A stretch of 64,000 nt of DNA. It comes from Chryseobacterium taichungense. GTDB lineage: Bacteria > Bacteroidota > Bacteroidia > Flavobacteriales > Weeksellaceae. The stretch is taken from NCBI RefSeq assembly GCF_900109935.1, contig NZ_FOBV01000002.1, forward strand, positions 620,001 through 684,000. Direction: 5' to 3'. The position numbers and the translations under genes are program-made. Below the pieces are notes generated by a model, which was not told the DNA's origin, did not search any database, and saw nothing but the letters and a program-made list of their open reading frames with translations. This document shows positions 23,362 to 32,616 of this stretch, one piece after another; the stretch's first letter is position 1; each line of letters starts with the position of its first letter.

Positions 23362-25938
23362 ATGCAAAAAGAAGGAGAAAGACTGATTCCCATCAATATT
23401 GTTGATGAAATGAAGTCGTCTTATATTGATTATTCAATGTCTGTTATCGTTTCAAGAGCGCTACCTGACGTAAGAGACGGCTTGAAACCCGTTCATAGAA
23501 GAGTACTGTATGGTATGTATGGATTAGGGGTTTTTTCTAATAGAAAATATTTAAAATCTGCTAGAATTGTTGGAGACGTTTTAGGTAAATACCACCCTCA
23601 CGGAGATTCTTCTGTATACGATGCAATGGTGAGAATGGCTCAGGACTGGAGTCTTCGTTATCCTCAGGTAGACGGCCAAGGTAACTTCGGTTCAATGGAT
23701 GGTGATCCGCCTGCGGCTATGCGTTATACCGAAGCACGATTGAAAAAGATTTCTGATGAAGTGCTTTCAGACTTAGACAAAGAAACGGTAGATTTTCAGA
23801 ATAACTTCGACGACAGTTTACAGGAGCCTACTGTTTTGCCTTCTAAAATTCCTAATCTTCTGGTAAACGGGACTTCCGGTATTGCCGTAGGGATGGCCAC
23901 AAACATGGCCCCGCACAATTTATCTGAATCGGTAGATGCAATCTGCGCATATATTGATAATAAAGAGATTACCATTGATGAATTAATGCAGCACATCATC
24001 GCCCCGGATTTTCCTACAGGTGGAATTATCTACGGATATGACGGTGTAAGAGATGCATTCCATACGGGTAGAGGAAGGGTAGTGCTTCGTGCTAAAGTTG
24101 CCTTTGAAGAAATAGGAAACAGAAATGCCATTATTGTCAATGAAGTTCCTTATCAGGTAAACAAAGCCGAGATGATTGCCAGAACCGCAGAATTGGTGAA
24201 GGAAGAAAAAATCCCGGGAATTTACGAAATCAGAGATGAGTCGGATAGAAGGGGGCTTCGTATTGTTTATGAATTGAAAAATGATGCAATTCCGAATGTT
24301 GTTCTGAACTTATTATATAAATATACAGCGCTTCAGACCTCTTTCAGTGTTAATAATATTGCTTTGGTACATGGAAGACCGGAACAATTAAATCTGAAAG
24401 ACATTATCCACCATTTTGTGGAGCACAGACATGAAGTTATTGTAAGAAGAACCCAATTTGAGCTTAGAAAAGCAAAAGAAAGAGCTCATATTTTGGAAGG
24501 TTTCATGAAGGTGATCGGAACTCAGGATTCCCTGGACAGAGCAATTTCTATCATTCGTCACTCTGCTAATCCGCAGGCTGCAAAAGAAGGATTAATTGAA
24601 GCTTTTGAACTTTCTGAAATTCAGGCTCAGGCAATTCTTGATCTACGTCTTGCGCGTCTTACAGGAATGGAGCTTGATAAAATCCGTGATGAATACGATG
24701 CGATCATGAAAGAAATTGCTGATCTTGAAGATATCCTGGCTAATGAACCAAGAAGATTCCAGATCATTAAAGATGAATTGATTGAAGTTAAAGAAAAATA
24801 CGGCGACGAAAGAAGGACCGAAATCGATTATTCCGGAGGTGAAATGTCTATCGAAGATATCATCCCGAACGAATCTGTAGTATTGACCATTTCACATGCC
24901 GGATATATCAAAAGAACTTCACTTTCAGAATATAAAATTCAAAGTAGGGGCGGTGTAGGAAATAAAGCGGCAACAACAAGGGATTCAGATTTCCTTGAGT
25001 ATATTGTTTCTGCTACCAACCACCAGTATATGCTGTTCTTTACTGAAAAAGGACGATGTTACTGGCTGAGGGTATTCGAAATTCCTGAAGGCTCTAAAAC
25101 AGCAAAAGGAAGAGCGGTACAGAATTTAATTAACATCGAACCTGATGATAAAATTAAAGCTTACATCAGAACCAATAACCTTAAAGATTCTGAATATGTG
25201 AATCAAATGAGTGTCGTGATGGTAACCAAAAATGGTACGATCAAAAAAACCTCATTGGAAGCTTATTCAAGACCAAGGGTAAATGGGGTAAATGCGATCG
25301 AAATCAGGGATAATGACCAGTTGTTAGGAGCATACTTAACGAATGGTACATCACAGATCATGATTGCTACTAAAAATGGTAAATGTATCCGTTTCCCAGA
25401 AGAAAAAGTAAGAGAAGTAGGAAGAGGTTCCATTGGTGTTCGTGGTATTGCCATGGATGATAATGATGAAGTAATCGGTATGATTGTAGTAAATGATGTA
25501 GAAAAGGAAACCGTTCTTGTAGTATCTGAAAAGGGATACGGAAAGAGAACAGCCGTTGAAGACTACAGAATTACCAATAGAGGAGGAAAAGGAGTAATCA
25601 CCTTAAACATTACTGAAAAAACAGGAAATCTGATTGCCATCCAAAACGTAACAGATGAAGACGGATTAATGATCATCAATAAATCTGGCGTTGCCATCAG
25701 AATGGGAATGGATGAAATGAGAGTAATGGGTAGAAATACACAAGGTGTAAAACTCATCAATCTTAAGAAAAACGATGAAATTGCCGCCATTGCCAAAGTT
25801 GAAATGGACAAAGAAGTAGAAGATTCTGAAGAAATCGAAGAAATAGAAGGAACTGTAGCTGATAACCAAGAAAACGATACAGAAACTCCGCAGACAGATC
25901 ATGCTGAGGAAAATGAGAATTCTGATTCGGAAGAATAA
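23362..25938 (+). CDS. gyrA: DNA gyrase subunit A
   Basis: An 858-residue type IIA topoisomerase subunit that introduces negative supercoils with GyrB. The catalytic Tyr in [10 protein letters not shown] is at residue 122, exactly as in E. coli. The quinolone-determining region [17 protein letters not shown] keeps Ser and Asp at the positions of E. coli Ser83 and Asp87. The C-terminal beta-pinwheel includes [10 protein letters not shown] at the GyrA-box position (degenerate against QRRGGKG), and a long acidic tail ends the protein. The ATG at 23362 is preferred over the in-frame TTG at 23356. Confidence 0.97.
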   Translation: MQKEGERLIPINIVDEMKSSYIDYSMSVIVSRALPDVRDGLKPVHRRVLYGMYGLGVFSNRKYLKSARIVGDVLGKYHPHGDSSVYDAMVRMAQDWSLRYPQVDGQGNFGSMDGDPPAAMRYTEARLKKISDEVLSDLDKETVDFQNNFDDSLQEPTVLPSKIPNLLVNGTSGIAVGMATNMAPHNLSESVDAICAYIDNKEITIDELMQHIIAPDFPTGGIIYGYDGVRDAFHTGRGRVVLRAKVAFEEIGNRNAIIVNEVPYQVNKAEMIARTAELVKEEKIPGIYEIRDESDRRGLRIVYELKNDAIPNVVLNLLYKYTALQTSFSVNNIALVHGRPEQLNLKDIIHHFVEHRHEVIVRRTQFELRKAKERAHILEGFMKVIGTQDSLDRAISIIRHSANPQAAKEGLIEAFELSEIQAQAILDLRLARLTGMELDKIRDEYDAIMKEIADLEDILANEPRRFQIIKDELIEVKEKYGDERRTEIDYSGGEMSIEDIIPNESVVLTISHAGYIKRTSLSEYKIQSRGGVGNKAATTRDSDFLEYIVSATNHQYMLFFTEKGRCYWLRVFEIPEGSKTAKGRAVQNLINIEPDDKIKAYIRTNNLKDSEYVNQMSVVMVTKNGTIKKTSLEAYSRPRVNGVNAIEIRDNDQLLGAYLTNGTSQIMIATKNGKCIRFPEEKVREVGRGSIGVRGIAMDDNDEVIGMIVVNDVEKETVLVVSEKGYGKRTAVEDYRITNRGGKGVITLNITEKTGNLIAIQNVTDEDGLMIINKSGVAIRMGMDEMRVMGRNTQGVKLINLKKNDEIAAIAKVEMDKEVEDSEEIEEIEGTVADNQENDTETPQTDHAEENENSDSEE

Positions 25939-25965
25939 TTGTATAACTAATATAAAATAGTGATT

Positions 25966-27000
25966 ATGAAAAAGCTAATTTTAGGTATGGCTATCGTAGC
26001 ATCAGCTTTGGTTTTCGGACAAAAAGGCGATGTGAACGCTCAGCTACAAGAAGCCAACAAAGTAGCAATGGATGCGTACAACGCGAAAAACTATGCTGTA
26101 GCAGCCCCTAAGTTTATGGAAGTTTATAACTTACTAAAAACGAGCGGACAGGATAATAAAGTATATATGTATTATGCAGGTTTAAATTATGCATTGGCAA
26201 ACGATATTCCTCAGGCTACAAAAATATATACAGACCTTATCAATTCAGGATACACGGGCGTTGAAACAACTTACACTGCTAAAGAGAACAAAACAGGACA
26301 GGTTGTAAGCTACGACAAAAATACCTGGGAACTTTTAAAGAAAACTTCCTCAAAAGATTATTCTGATTTCAAAACAGAACAGTCTAAAAGTGTTGAAGCT
26401 GATCTTTACGAAACATTATCAACTCTTCTGTTGAATGCGAAGAAAAATGACGAAGCTTTAGCGATTATTGAAAAAGGACTTGCGAAATTTCCTAACAATG
26501 CTAAATTGAAAGAATATCAGGGTAGTGCATTATATGCTTCCGGTAATACGGATAAATTTATGCAAAACCTGAAGGAGCAATTAGCAAAAAATCCTAATGA
26601 TGCGACCAACTGGTACAACCTTGGGGTTCTTCAGTCTAAAAATCCGGAAACGGTAAATGACGCGATCACTTCTTTCCAAAAAGCTATTGAGCTAAAACCT
26701 GATTTTGCGAATGCTTACCAAAATTTAGTTTACACGGTAATTGGTGATGATGAAAAAGCTGTCAGTGAAATTAATGCATTGAGAAAGACAAAGCCGGACG
26801 AAGCAACCAAACTTATTGAAGCGAGAAAAGAAAGATTCAATAAATCGGTACCTTACGGAGAAAAATGGCTTCAGGCAATGCCAAATGATATTACCGCTGT
26901 TCAGGTAATGAAAGATGTCTATAACACGACAAAAAATACGGCTAAATACAATGAAATGAAAGCTAAAGAAGCTGAACTTCAGGCAAAGCAGCCAAAATAA
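25966..27000 (+). CDS. Exported tetratricopeptide-repeat protein
   Basis: A 344-residue protein with a signal peptide (MKKLILGMAIVASALVFGQ) and a chain of TPR-like helices, clearest at ATNWYNLGVLQSKNPETVND and AIELKPDFANAYQNLVYTVI. The start is the ATG at 25966 rather than the GTG at 25960. It follows gyrA by 27 bp and is probably co-transcribed. A scaffold role in the periplasm is inferred; partners are unknown. Confidence 0.85.
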   Translation: MKKLILGMAIVASALVFGQKGDVNAQLQEANKVAMDAYNAKNYAVAAPKFMEVYNLLKTSGQDNKVYMYYAGLNYALANDIPQATKIYTDLINSGYTGVETTYTAKENKTGQVVSYDKNTWELLKKTSSKDYSDFKTEQSKSVEADLYETLSTLLLNAKKNDEALAIIEKGLAKFPNNAKLKEYQGSALYASGNTDKFMQNLKEQLAKNPNDATNWYNLGVLQSKNPETVNDAITSFQKAIELKPDFANAYQNLVYTVIGDDEKAVSEINALRKTKPDEATKLIEARKERFNKSVPYGEKWLQAMPNDITAVQVMKDVYNTTKNTAKYNEMKAKEAELQAKQPK

Positions 27001-27010
27001 ATTAATAGAA

Positions 27011-27040
27011 AACCGGAACATTTAAGTTCCGGTTTTTTTA
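27011..27040 (+). terminator. Terminator of the gyrA-TPR unit
   Basis: AACCGGAAC (27011-27019), loop ATTTAA, GTTCCGGTT (27026-27034), followed by TTTTTT. Confidence 0.95.
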
Positions 27041-27069
27041 TGTTTAAAATCCTGATAAGATTTAATCTC

Positions 27070-27675
27070 CTAACCAAGAACGGTTACTCCTTTCTGAATC
27101 ATTTCATAAATGGCGTCTCTGCCATTATCCGGTTTTACATTTACCGCTTTTGTTCCGTTGAAATGAAGACAGGTGATATATCCGCTGTTTACCGCATCAA
27201 TACAGGTAAATTTCACACAATAATCCATTGCAAGACCGACAATTTCCAATAACTGAATATCGTGGTATTTCAGAAAATCATCCAATCCGGTTTTCATAAA
27301 ATGATTATTGTCCTGGAAACCACTGTAGCTGTCAATTTCAACATTTTTCCCTTTCTGAATGATATGAGTTACTTTATCTCTGTTAAGATCTTTGTGAAAC
27401 TCAGCTCCGAAAGTTCCCTGGATACAGTGATCCGGCCACATAAACTGTGGAATGCCATTTAAAATAATACTTTCACCAACCTTTCTGCCATTATTGCTGG
27501 CAAAACTTTTATGATTAGCAGGATGCCAGTCCTGAGTCAAAACAATCTGATCGTATTCGTTTTCTTCCATTAATGCATTGATGTATGGAATTACCTCATT
27601 TGCATCCGGAACTGCCAATGCTCCTCCTTCACAAAAATCATTCTGTACGTCTACGATTATTAACGCTTTTTTCAT
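27070..27675 (-). CDS. pncA: Nicotinamidase / pyrazinamidase
   Basis: A 201-residue isochorismatase-fold amidase converting nicotinamide to nicotinate for NAD salvage. The catalytic triad regions are visible: Asp in IIVDVQNDFCEGGAL, Lys in HIIQKGK, and Cys in GLAMDYCVKFT. Metal ligands appear in LTQDWHP and a following His (PDHC). The frame extends 26 codons upstream, but the Met at 27675 opens the conserved strand KKALIIVDVQ and is chosen. Confidence 0.93.
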   Translation of the reverse strand: MKKALIIVDVQNDFCEGGALAVPDANEVIPYINALMEENEYDQIVLTQDWHPANHKSFASNNGRKVGESIILNGIPQFMWPDHCIQGTFGAEFHKDLNRDKVTHIIQKGKNVEIDSYSGFQDNNHFMKTGLDDFLKYHDIQLLEIVGLAMDYCVKFTCIDAVNSGYITCLHFNGTKAVNVKPDNGRDAIYEMIQKGVTVLG

Positions 27676-27785
27676 ATTTAATATTCTCGAATTTTTGATA
27701 AATTTACAAAAACTAATATTCAAAAAATTGTCCAAATAACATTTATCGGACAAATAGACATTACGAAAATCTTTTAAAAATAAAA

Positions 27786-28322
27786 ATGAACACTATAGAA
27801 CAAAAAAAGTATCCAATAGGCAGGTTTGAGGTGCCTGAAAATATCTGTGATATCAAATTGGATGAATATATAAAAGTCATCAAAGATTTTCCCGGAAGAC
27901 TGAAAAATTTAATTGAAGATTTCTCAGATGATCAGCTTGACACACAATACAGAGAAGGCGGCTGGACAGTGCGCCAGCTCGTAAATCATATTGCAGACAG
28001 CCATATTAACAGCTTTACCCGATTTAAATTGGCTTTAACGGAAGACAATCCAACAATAAAGCCTTATGATGAAGCAAAATGGGCGGAACTTCAGGACAGC
28101 CAGAATATGCCTGTAAAACCCGCAATGAGAATGATCAAAGGAACTCATCAAAGATGGACGGTATTATTGAAAAGCATGACGAATAAACAGTTTGAAAGAA
28201 CATTTCATCATCCCGAGCACAATAAGAACTACGATCTCCGACATTGTCTTGCCATTTATGTCTGGCATTGCAATCATCATTTTGCTCATATAGAAAATCT
28301 TAAGAAAGAAAAGGGTTGGTAA
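27786..28322 (+). CDS. YfiT/BstA-family bacillithiol transferase (DinB fold)
   Basis: A 178-residue DinB-like four-helix protein with the three-His metal site: His in RQLVNHIADSH (about residue 66) and HxxxH in WHCNHHFAHI (about 161-165). The opening KKYPIGRFEVPENI is typical of the YfiT family, which transfers bacillithiol to electrophiles. It leads a tight cluster with DUF1569, ytxJ and a Crp-type regulator, the second and third also bacillithiol-linked or DinB-like, which supports the assignment. Confidence 0.87.
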   Translation: MNTIEQKKYPIGRFEVPENICDIKLDEYIKVIKDFPGRLKNLIEDFSDDQLDTQYREGGWTVRQLVNHIADSHINSFTRFKLALTEDNPTIKPYDEAKWAELQDSQNMPVKPAMRMIKGTHQRWTVLLKSMTNKQFERTFHHPEHNKNYDLRHCLAIYVWHCNHHFAHIENLKKEKGW

Positions 28323-28777
28323 AAAAAAGTCTTCATAATCCGGTTTTTTTTGACGAGATTATAAATAGAATTCACAATTTACAGCAACATTCAAAGCCAA
28401 GATGGGGAAAAATGAATGTCTGTCAGATGATGAGACATTGTAATCATGTTCTTCAGGTACCTCTCAGAAAAATTGAGCTTCCTGAAATTAATCGTCTGTT
28501 TACAGCAATCGGAATTATAACCAAATGGGAGATTCAGGTTTTTAATAACGGAATTCCCCGAAATATGCCGACTTTTCAAAAACTTATTATTAATTTTGAG
28601 TGTGATTTTGAAGAAGAAAAGGAAAGCCTTTTAAGAACACTTGAAGAGTACCATGTATGCTTTAAAAATGAAAATCTCCCGGATCATCATGTTCTTTTTG
28701 GTAAAATGCAAAGCAAAGACTGGGGATTTCTGGAATACAAACATCTTCATCATCATCTAAAACAATTTAGCGTATGA
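28316..28777 (+). CDS. DUF1569 family protein (DinB-like)
   Basis: A 153-residue protein overlapping the end of the YfiT gene by 7 bp. DUF1569 features: RWGKMNVCQMMRHCNHVLQ near residue 30 and DHHVLFGKMQSKDWGFLEYK followed by HLHHHLKQF at the end. These His clusters suggest a metal site as in DinB-type thiol transferases. Exact reaction unknown; translational coupling with YfiT implies a shared thiol-related role. Confidence 0.82.
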   Translation: MVKKSLHNPVFFDEIINRIHNLQQHSKPRWGKMNVCQMMRHCNHVLQVPLRKIELPEINRLFTAIGIITKWEIQVFNNGIPRNMPTFQKLIINFECDFEEEKESLLRTLEEYHVCFKNENLPDHHVLFGKMQSKDWGFLEYKHLHHHLKQFSV

Positions 28778-29151
28778 GTTTTTTTGACAAAATATTCGGA
28801 GGAAAAGAAGAAGAATCTGAAAAGAGTCCGGTCTGGAAATATATAGAATCTGAGGAAGATCTGAAAAAAGCAATTGAAAGCTCTTTCACTCAGAAAATTG
28901 GAATTTTTAAGCATTCCACAAGTTGCTTTATCAGTAAAACAGTATTAAGGAATTTTGAAAAAGAAATTCAAAACCTGGCCCAAAAGCCTGAATTATATTT
29001 TCTGGATTTGCTGGCTTACCGAGCAATTTCAAATAAAATTGCTGAAGATCTGCAAATACGACATGAAAGCCCTCAATTTCTGGTTATTGAAAACGGAAAG
29101 GTAATTAACAATGCATCTCACCAACATATTTCAGCAGAACAAATTGTATAA
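28774..29151 (+). CDS. ytxJ: Bacillithiol-system redox protein YtxJ
   Basis: A 125-residue thioredoxin-like protein. The signature is IFKHSTSCFISKTVLRNFEK (about residues 45-64) with a single redox Cys; an early cis-Pro segment (ESPQFLVIENGKVI) follows. YtxJ is a monothiol bacilliredoxin-type protein that removes bacillithiol from proteins. The start overlaps the DUF1569 stop by 4 bp and the stop overlaps the next gene's ATG. Confidence 0.85.
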   Translation: MSFFDKIFGGKEEESEKSPVWKYIESEEDLKKAIESSFTQKIGIFKHSTSCFISKTVLRNFEKEIQNLAQKPELYFLDLLAYRAISNKIAEDLQIRHESPQFLVIENGKVINNASHQHISAEQIV

Positions 29152-29747
29152 TGAAGAATATCAATAATTATTTATCCAAAGTTCTGGATGTTCCCGTTGA
29201 TAAAGTAAACATGTGCAGCCTGCATTATGAAGTAAAGAAAATTCAGAAAAATCAGTTTCTTTTGCAGTACGGCGAAATTTGCAGGTACATTTATTTTGTT
29301 GAAAAAGGACTTCTTAAGATGTATTCTATCGACAAAAACGGAAAGGAGCATATCATTCAGTTTGCCCCGGAAAGCTGGCTTATTTCGGATCGAAGCAGTC
29401 TTTATTTTAACGAAAAATCCATTTATTATATTGAAGCGGTAGAAGATTCTGAAGTTTTGCTTCTGCATCCTGATTTTATCAATAAGCTGATCGGTGAGTT
29501 TCCAAACAGTCTTGAAAAAAGTGATATTCTTCTGCAGAAACATATCAAAAGTCTTCAGGACAGGATCAATTCTTTATTGGGAGAGACAGCGGAAGAACGC
29601 TATATGAAATTTATCAAAATGTATCCTGATCTCCTGTTAAGAGTTCCCCAATGGATGATTGCATCTTATCTTGGAATTACTCCGGAAAGCCTTAGCCGTG
29701 TAAGAAAGGAGCTTGCAAGAAAAAATTTCGTTCCGGACAGTAAATAA
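29151..29747 (+). CDS. Crp/Fnr-family regulator at the end of the bacillithiol cluster
   Basis: A 198-residue protein with a cyclic-nucleotide-binding-type beta-roll (about 20-130) and a C-terminal winged helix (QWMIASYLGITPESLSRVRK, about 165-184). It has no FeS-type Cys cluster; the Cys in VNMCSLHYE and GEICRYIY might respond to thiol state (speculative). It overlaps ytxJ by 1 bp, making a four-gene operon. Confidence 0.87.
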   Translation: MKNINNYLSKVLDVPVDKVNMCSLHYEVKKIQKNQFLLQYGEICRYIYFVEKGLLKMYSIDKNGKEHIIQFAPESWLISDRSSLYFNEKSIYYIEAVEDSEVLLLHPDFINKLIGEFPNSLEKSDILLQKHIKSLQDRINSLLGETAEERYMKFIKMYPDLLLRVPQWMIASYLGITPESLSRVRKELARKNFVPDSK

Positions 29748-29787
29748 GAATACTTTATTTTTAATTTAACATACATTAAGTCTAAAT

Positions 29788-29801
29788 ATGACTGTAGTCA
29801 T
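29788..29801. promoter_or_regulatory. Palindromic operator-like site
   Basis: ATGACT, spacer GT, AGTCAT: a perfect 6+6 inverted repeat. It lies 22 bp upstream of the -7 element TACATTTG (29824-29831), where an activator such as a Crp/Fnr-family protein would bind. The identity of the binder is inferred only from the three neighbouring Crp/Fnr genes. Confidence 0.45.
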
Positions 29802-29823
29802 GTTTATATTCATAATATTGGTT

Positions 29824-29831
29824 TACATTTG
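29824..29831 (+). promoter_or_regulatory. -7 element of the small Cys-containing peptide gene
   Basis: TACATTTG fits TAnnTTTG, 22 bp before the ATG at 29854. The region at -33 has the palindrome rather than a TTG, which fits an activator-dependent promoter. Confidence 0.55.
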
Positions 29832-29853
29832 TTAAACACACACACATAATATT

Positions 29854-29970
29854 ATGAAATTTTCAAATTCTAACTCGTTGAAGGCTCCAATATCATGCGA
29901 AGCCGATTTCCAGACCTATAAAGTCCGTTGCATTGACGATCTCACTTATATCAGATGCAAGATGTCCTGA
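29854..29970 (+). CDS. Candidate 38-residue Cys-containing peptide
   Basis: ORF MKFSNSNSLKAPISCEA, then DFQTYKVRCIDDLTYIRCKMS, with three Cys (15, 26, 35). It has its own -7 element, a palindrome upstream, and a terminator downstream (30013-30047), so it is a self-contained unit between Crp/Fnr genes. No leader peptide or hydrophobic core. Function unknown; it may equally be part of a small RNA of about 210 nt. Confidence 0.45.
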   Translation: MKFSNSNSLKAPISCEADFQTYKVRCIDDLTYIRCKMS

Positions 29971-30012
29971 TATAAACTCAAAACTTATTTTACAATTCTG
30001 ATAGATTTATAT

Positions 30013-30047
30013 GCCCGTTTATCTTTGAGTAACGGGACATTTTTTTA
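30013..30047 (+). terminator. Terminator after the 38-residue ORF
   Basis: CCCGTT (30013-30018) pairs with AACGGG (30031-30036), followed by ACA and a run of seven T. Confidence 0.75.
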
Positions 30048-30206
30048 TAAAATACTAATTTGTTAATTACATTGTCAGAAGTTAAAGTTCTTTAAAGATA
30101 ATTATAATTATCTGTCTAGAATATAGCAAGGTGTGAAATTTGCATTCACAAAACAAACTATCAATTTTATTTTATTAGGAATGCTAAAACATCAAAATCA
30201 ACTCAC

Positions 30207-30803
30207 ATGGTTATTAAAGAAGAAATTTTGCATTCAGTAGGAGCAATTATAAGACATTATCAACCCTCGGAAATTATATTTAATGAGGGGGATATTCCTA
30301 AATACTATTACCAGATCGTTTCCGGAGAAGCAAAACTGAACAATTATACTGACGATGGAAAAGAAGTTATACAAACACTGTTGGAAGAAGGACAAAGCAT
30401 AGGTGAGTCATTACTTTTCATCGACAAACTCTATCCCGTGAATGCTGTCGCCATTACAAAATGTAAGGTTTTACGACTTCCTAAAGCTATGTTCCTTGAC
30501 CTTATAAAGCTTTACCCGGAAGTATCTTTTAATATGAATAAAACGCTTTCGCAAAAACTGTATTTTAAGCTTATCATGGCACAAAACATGGCATCACAGA
30601 GCCCGACCGCCAAACTTAAAGTTTTAATGGATTATTTAAAAAGCTTTCAGAAAGAACAGTCTCCGTATTCATTTATGATTCCTTTGACCAGACAACAAAT
30701 GGCAAGCCTTACAGGACTTCGGGTGGAAACGGCAATCAGAACTATAAAAGTCATGGAGAAAGAAAAAATAGTAAAAATTAAAGATCGTAAAATTTTATAT
30801 TAA
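30207..30803 (+). CDS. Crp/Fnr-family transcriptional regulator (paralogue A)
   Basis: A 198-residue protein: beta-roll sensor domain (GDIPKYYYQIVSGEAKLNNY; SIGESLLFIDKLYPVNAVAI), dimerisation helix and winged helix (LTRQQMASLTGLRVETAIRT, about 170-190). It lacks the conserved cAMP-binding Arg-Ser pair of true CRP, so the ligand is unknown. It is very similar to the next gene, sharing IGESLLFI/FGDSLLFI and the same ending KIKDRKILY: a tandem duplication. Confidence 0.9.
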   Translation: MVIKEEILHSVGAIIRHYQPSEIIFNEGDIPKYYYQIVSGEAKLNNYTDDGKEVIQTLLEEGQSIGESLLFIDKLYPVNAVAITKCKVLRLPKAMFLDLIKLYPEVSFNMNKTLSQKLYFKLIMAQNMASQSPTAKLKVLMDYLKSFQKEQSPYSFMIPLTRQQMASLTGLRVETAIRTIKVMEKEKIVKIKDRKILY

Positions 30804-30859
30804 TCTTGCATCAGTACTAATTTTTTACGAACTTTTTAATCCTAAAATAACTGTAGAAA

Positions 30860-31474
30860 ATGAAAACAATCAGTTGCATGAATATCGATCCCGAAATTCT
30901 TTATAAATTCGGAGCCGAAAATAAATCTTATAATCAAGATGAAATCATATACAGAGAAGGAGATCATGCAGCCTTTTATTACCAGATTATAAAAGGTAAA
31001 ATCAAGCTGAACAGTTATAATGAAGAAGGAAAAGAATTCATCCATAATATTATAGGCGAAAAACAAAGCTTCGGAGATTCATTACTTTTTATCGAAAAAT
31101 TTTATGTAATGAATGCCATATGCCTTACAGCAACTGAAATGATAAGGCTTCCCAAAAACAATTTTCTTGAGCTGCTACAAAACAATCCTCAAATTTCTCT
31201 TGAAATGAATGCCTGCCTTTCACAGAGGTTATACTTCAAGGCTATCATGCTTCAAAATATGTCTTCTCAAAATCCGGCTGTAAGATTGGAAGGTTTACTC
31301 AATTATTTAAAAAGTTATCATGACGGTGACTGCGAGCAGTGCTTTCCCGTAGAACTTACCCGCCAGCAGATTGCCAATCTTACGGGACTGAGAGTTGAAA
31401 CTGTTATTAGGACTCTCAAAAAGATGGAAAAAGAAGGCAAGCTTAAAATAAAAGACCGGAAAATTTTATATTAA
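30860..31474 (+). CDS. Crp/Fnr-family transcriptional regulator (paralogue B)
   Basis: A 204-residue paralogue of the preceding regulator, 56 bp downstream. It shares FYYQIIKGKIKLNSYNEEGK, SLLFIEKFY and LTRQQIANLTGLRVETVIRT, and an identical C-terminus. Extra Cys residues (CMN near the start, NACLSQ, and CEQCF around residue 152) are absent from paralogue A and could give different signal sensing. It directly precedes the stress cluster and is a candidate controller of it. Confidence 0.9.
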   Translation: MKTISCMNIDPEILYKFGAENKSYNQDEIIYREGDHAAFYYQIIKGKIKLNSYNEEGKEFIHNIIGEKQSFGDSLLFIEKFYVMNAICLTATEMIRLPKNNFLELLQNNPQISLEMNACLSQRLYFKAIMLQNMSSQNPAVRLEGLLNYLKSYHDGDCEQCFPVELTRQQIANLTGLRVETVIRTLKKMEKEGKLKIKDRKILY

Positions 31475-31521
31475 TACCTTCCAACATGATTTGGGTCATA
31501 AATTGGTGATATATTCTAACG

Positions 31522-31529
31522 TAAATTTG
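31522..31529 (+). promoter_or_regulatory. -7 element upstream of the stress cluster
   Basis: TAAATTTG fits TAnnTTTG; a TTG lies at 31503-31505, only 16 nt upstream. It gives a leader of about 150 nt before the ATG at 31691. Confidence 0.5.
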
Positions 31530-31690
31530 AGTTAAATAATTCATCCATATTTCTTAAAGCCTCGGCAGGAGGTACATGTTAAGCTCTTTTAGCTTTTTGT
31601 TCAATATCAATTAACCAAAACTCATTGCTGTCTAATACTAGTCACGGCCGGCAATACCATCACTATAATATTAATATAAAAAATTCAGTT

Positions 31691-32539
31691 ATGAACACTA
31701 GAAATTCAAGAAATCGTAGTTCCAGAGGAAACTCAGATTCATCAAGCAATCTTGAAGAAATTTATCAATTAGGTTATGACCACGGTTATAACGATGCGTC
31801 ACAGGACGAAGAATATGACGATGACTTCTCCGAGTATGAAGATTACTTCGACGAAGACTATGATGATGACGATGAAGATTACGACGACTATGATGATGAA
31901 GATTATGACGATTACGACGACGATGATTATGATGATGACGATGAAGACTATGATGACGACGAAGATGATAATAGAGGAAGAGGCAGAGGAAGATCAGGTA
32001 ACGGAAACCAGCAGAGAGACAGCCAGGGAAGATTTACTTCCGGAAGCGGCAGAGGTGGTTCACGTGGAGGATCAGGATCAGGACGTGGTTCTGGTTCGGG
32101 TTCAAACTCTGGCTCAGGAAGAGGAAGAAACTCAGGAGGATCCGGGGGATCAAGATCTGGAGGAAGAGGCAGGTCTTCGAGAGGATCATCCAATTCAAAC
32201 AGTGACAACTATGATCACAGACATGATAATCCGGGAAGACCGAGAGGAAGCAGAAACGGAGGTGGAAGATCTTCAGGATCAGGCTCCAGCTCAAATTCAA
32301 ATTCAGGAAGATCAGGATCAGGTAGCAGCAGAGGCGGCTCCAGATCAGGAAATAACGGCGGTTCAGGTCGAAGTTCCAACTCAGGTTCTGGTTCAGGAAC
32401 ATCTAGAAGAGGTTTTGCATCAATGAGCAAATCTGAACGTACGAGAATTGCTCGTATGGGCGGACAGGCATCTCATGGTGGCGGAAGATCTTCAGGTTCC
32501 GGCAGATCCGGATTTGGAGGCAGACGTAATAATTCATAA
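31691..32539 (+). CDS. Low-complexity acidic/RGS-rich protein with a C-terminal KGG motif
   Basis: A 282-residue protein. The start at 31691 is preferred; the frame extends 22 codons upstream. Residues about 35-95 are an Asp/Glu/Tyr tract (DEDYDDYDDDDYDDD-like). About 100-250 are Ser/Gly/Arg repeats. The end, RRGFASMSKSERTRIARMGG then QASHGG, matches the stress-induced KGG motif (consensus GFASM...R.IA.KGG.A). An intrinsically disordered stress protein is likely. The triplet-repetitive DNA also opens long meaningless frames on both strands. Confidence 0.75.
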   Translation: MNTRNSRNRSSRGNSDSSSNLEEIYQLGYDHGYNDASQDEEYDDDFSEYEDYFDEDYDDDDEDYDDYDDEDYDDYDDDDYDDDDEDYDDDEDDNRGRGRGRSGNGNQQRDSQGRFTSGSGRGGSRGGSGSGRGSGSGSNSGSGRGRNSGGSGGSRSGGRGRSSRGSSNSNSDNYDHRHDNPGRPRGSRNGGGRSSGSGSSSNSNSGRSGSGSSRGGSRSGNNGGSGRSSNSGSGSGTSRRGFASMSKSERTRIARMGGQASHGGGRSSGSGRSGFGGRRNNS

Positions 32540-32551
32540 TTCTTTTTCCAC

Positions 32552-32591
32552 GATTACCTCTTTATTGTTTAAGTAAAGGGGTAATCTTTTA
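32552..32591 (+). terminator. Terminator after the KGG gene
   Basis: GATTACCTCTTTA (from 32552) pairs with TAAAGGGGTAATC (to 32586), one G-T pair, followed by TTTTA. Confidence 0.8.
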
Positions 32592-32616
32592 TAAAACCAA
32601 ACACCACTTTCACATT

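Noticed and set aside
31776-32426. 216-residue frame inside the KGG gene (Met/Thr-rich start), and antisense frames at 31948-32430
   Set aside because: Products of triplet-repetitive GAT/GAC/GGA DNA; compositions are absurd (runs of Met/Thr or Pro/Leu) and the main frame has a recognisable C-terminal motif and terminator.
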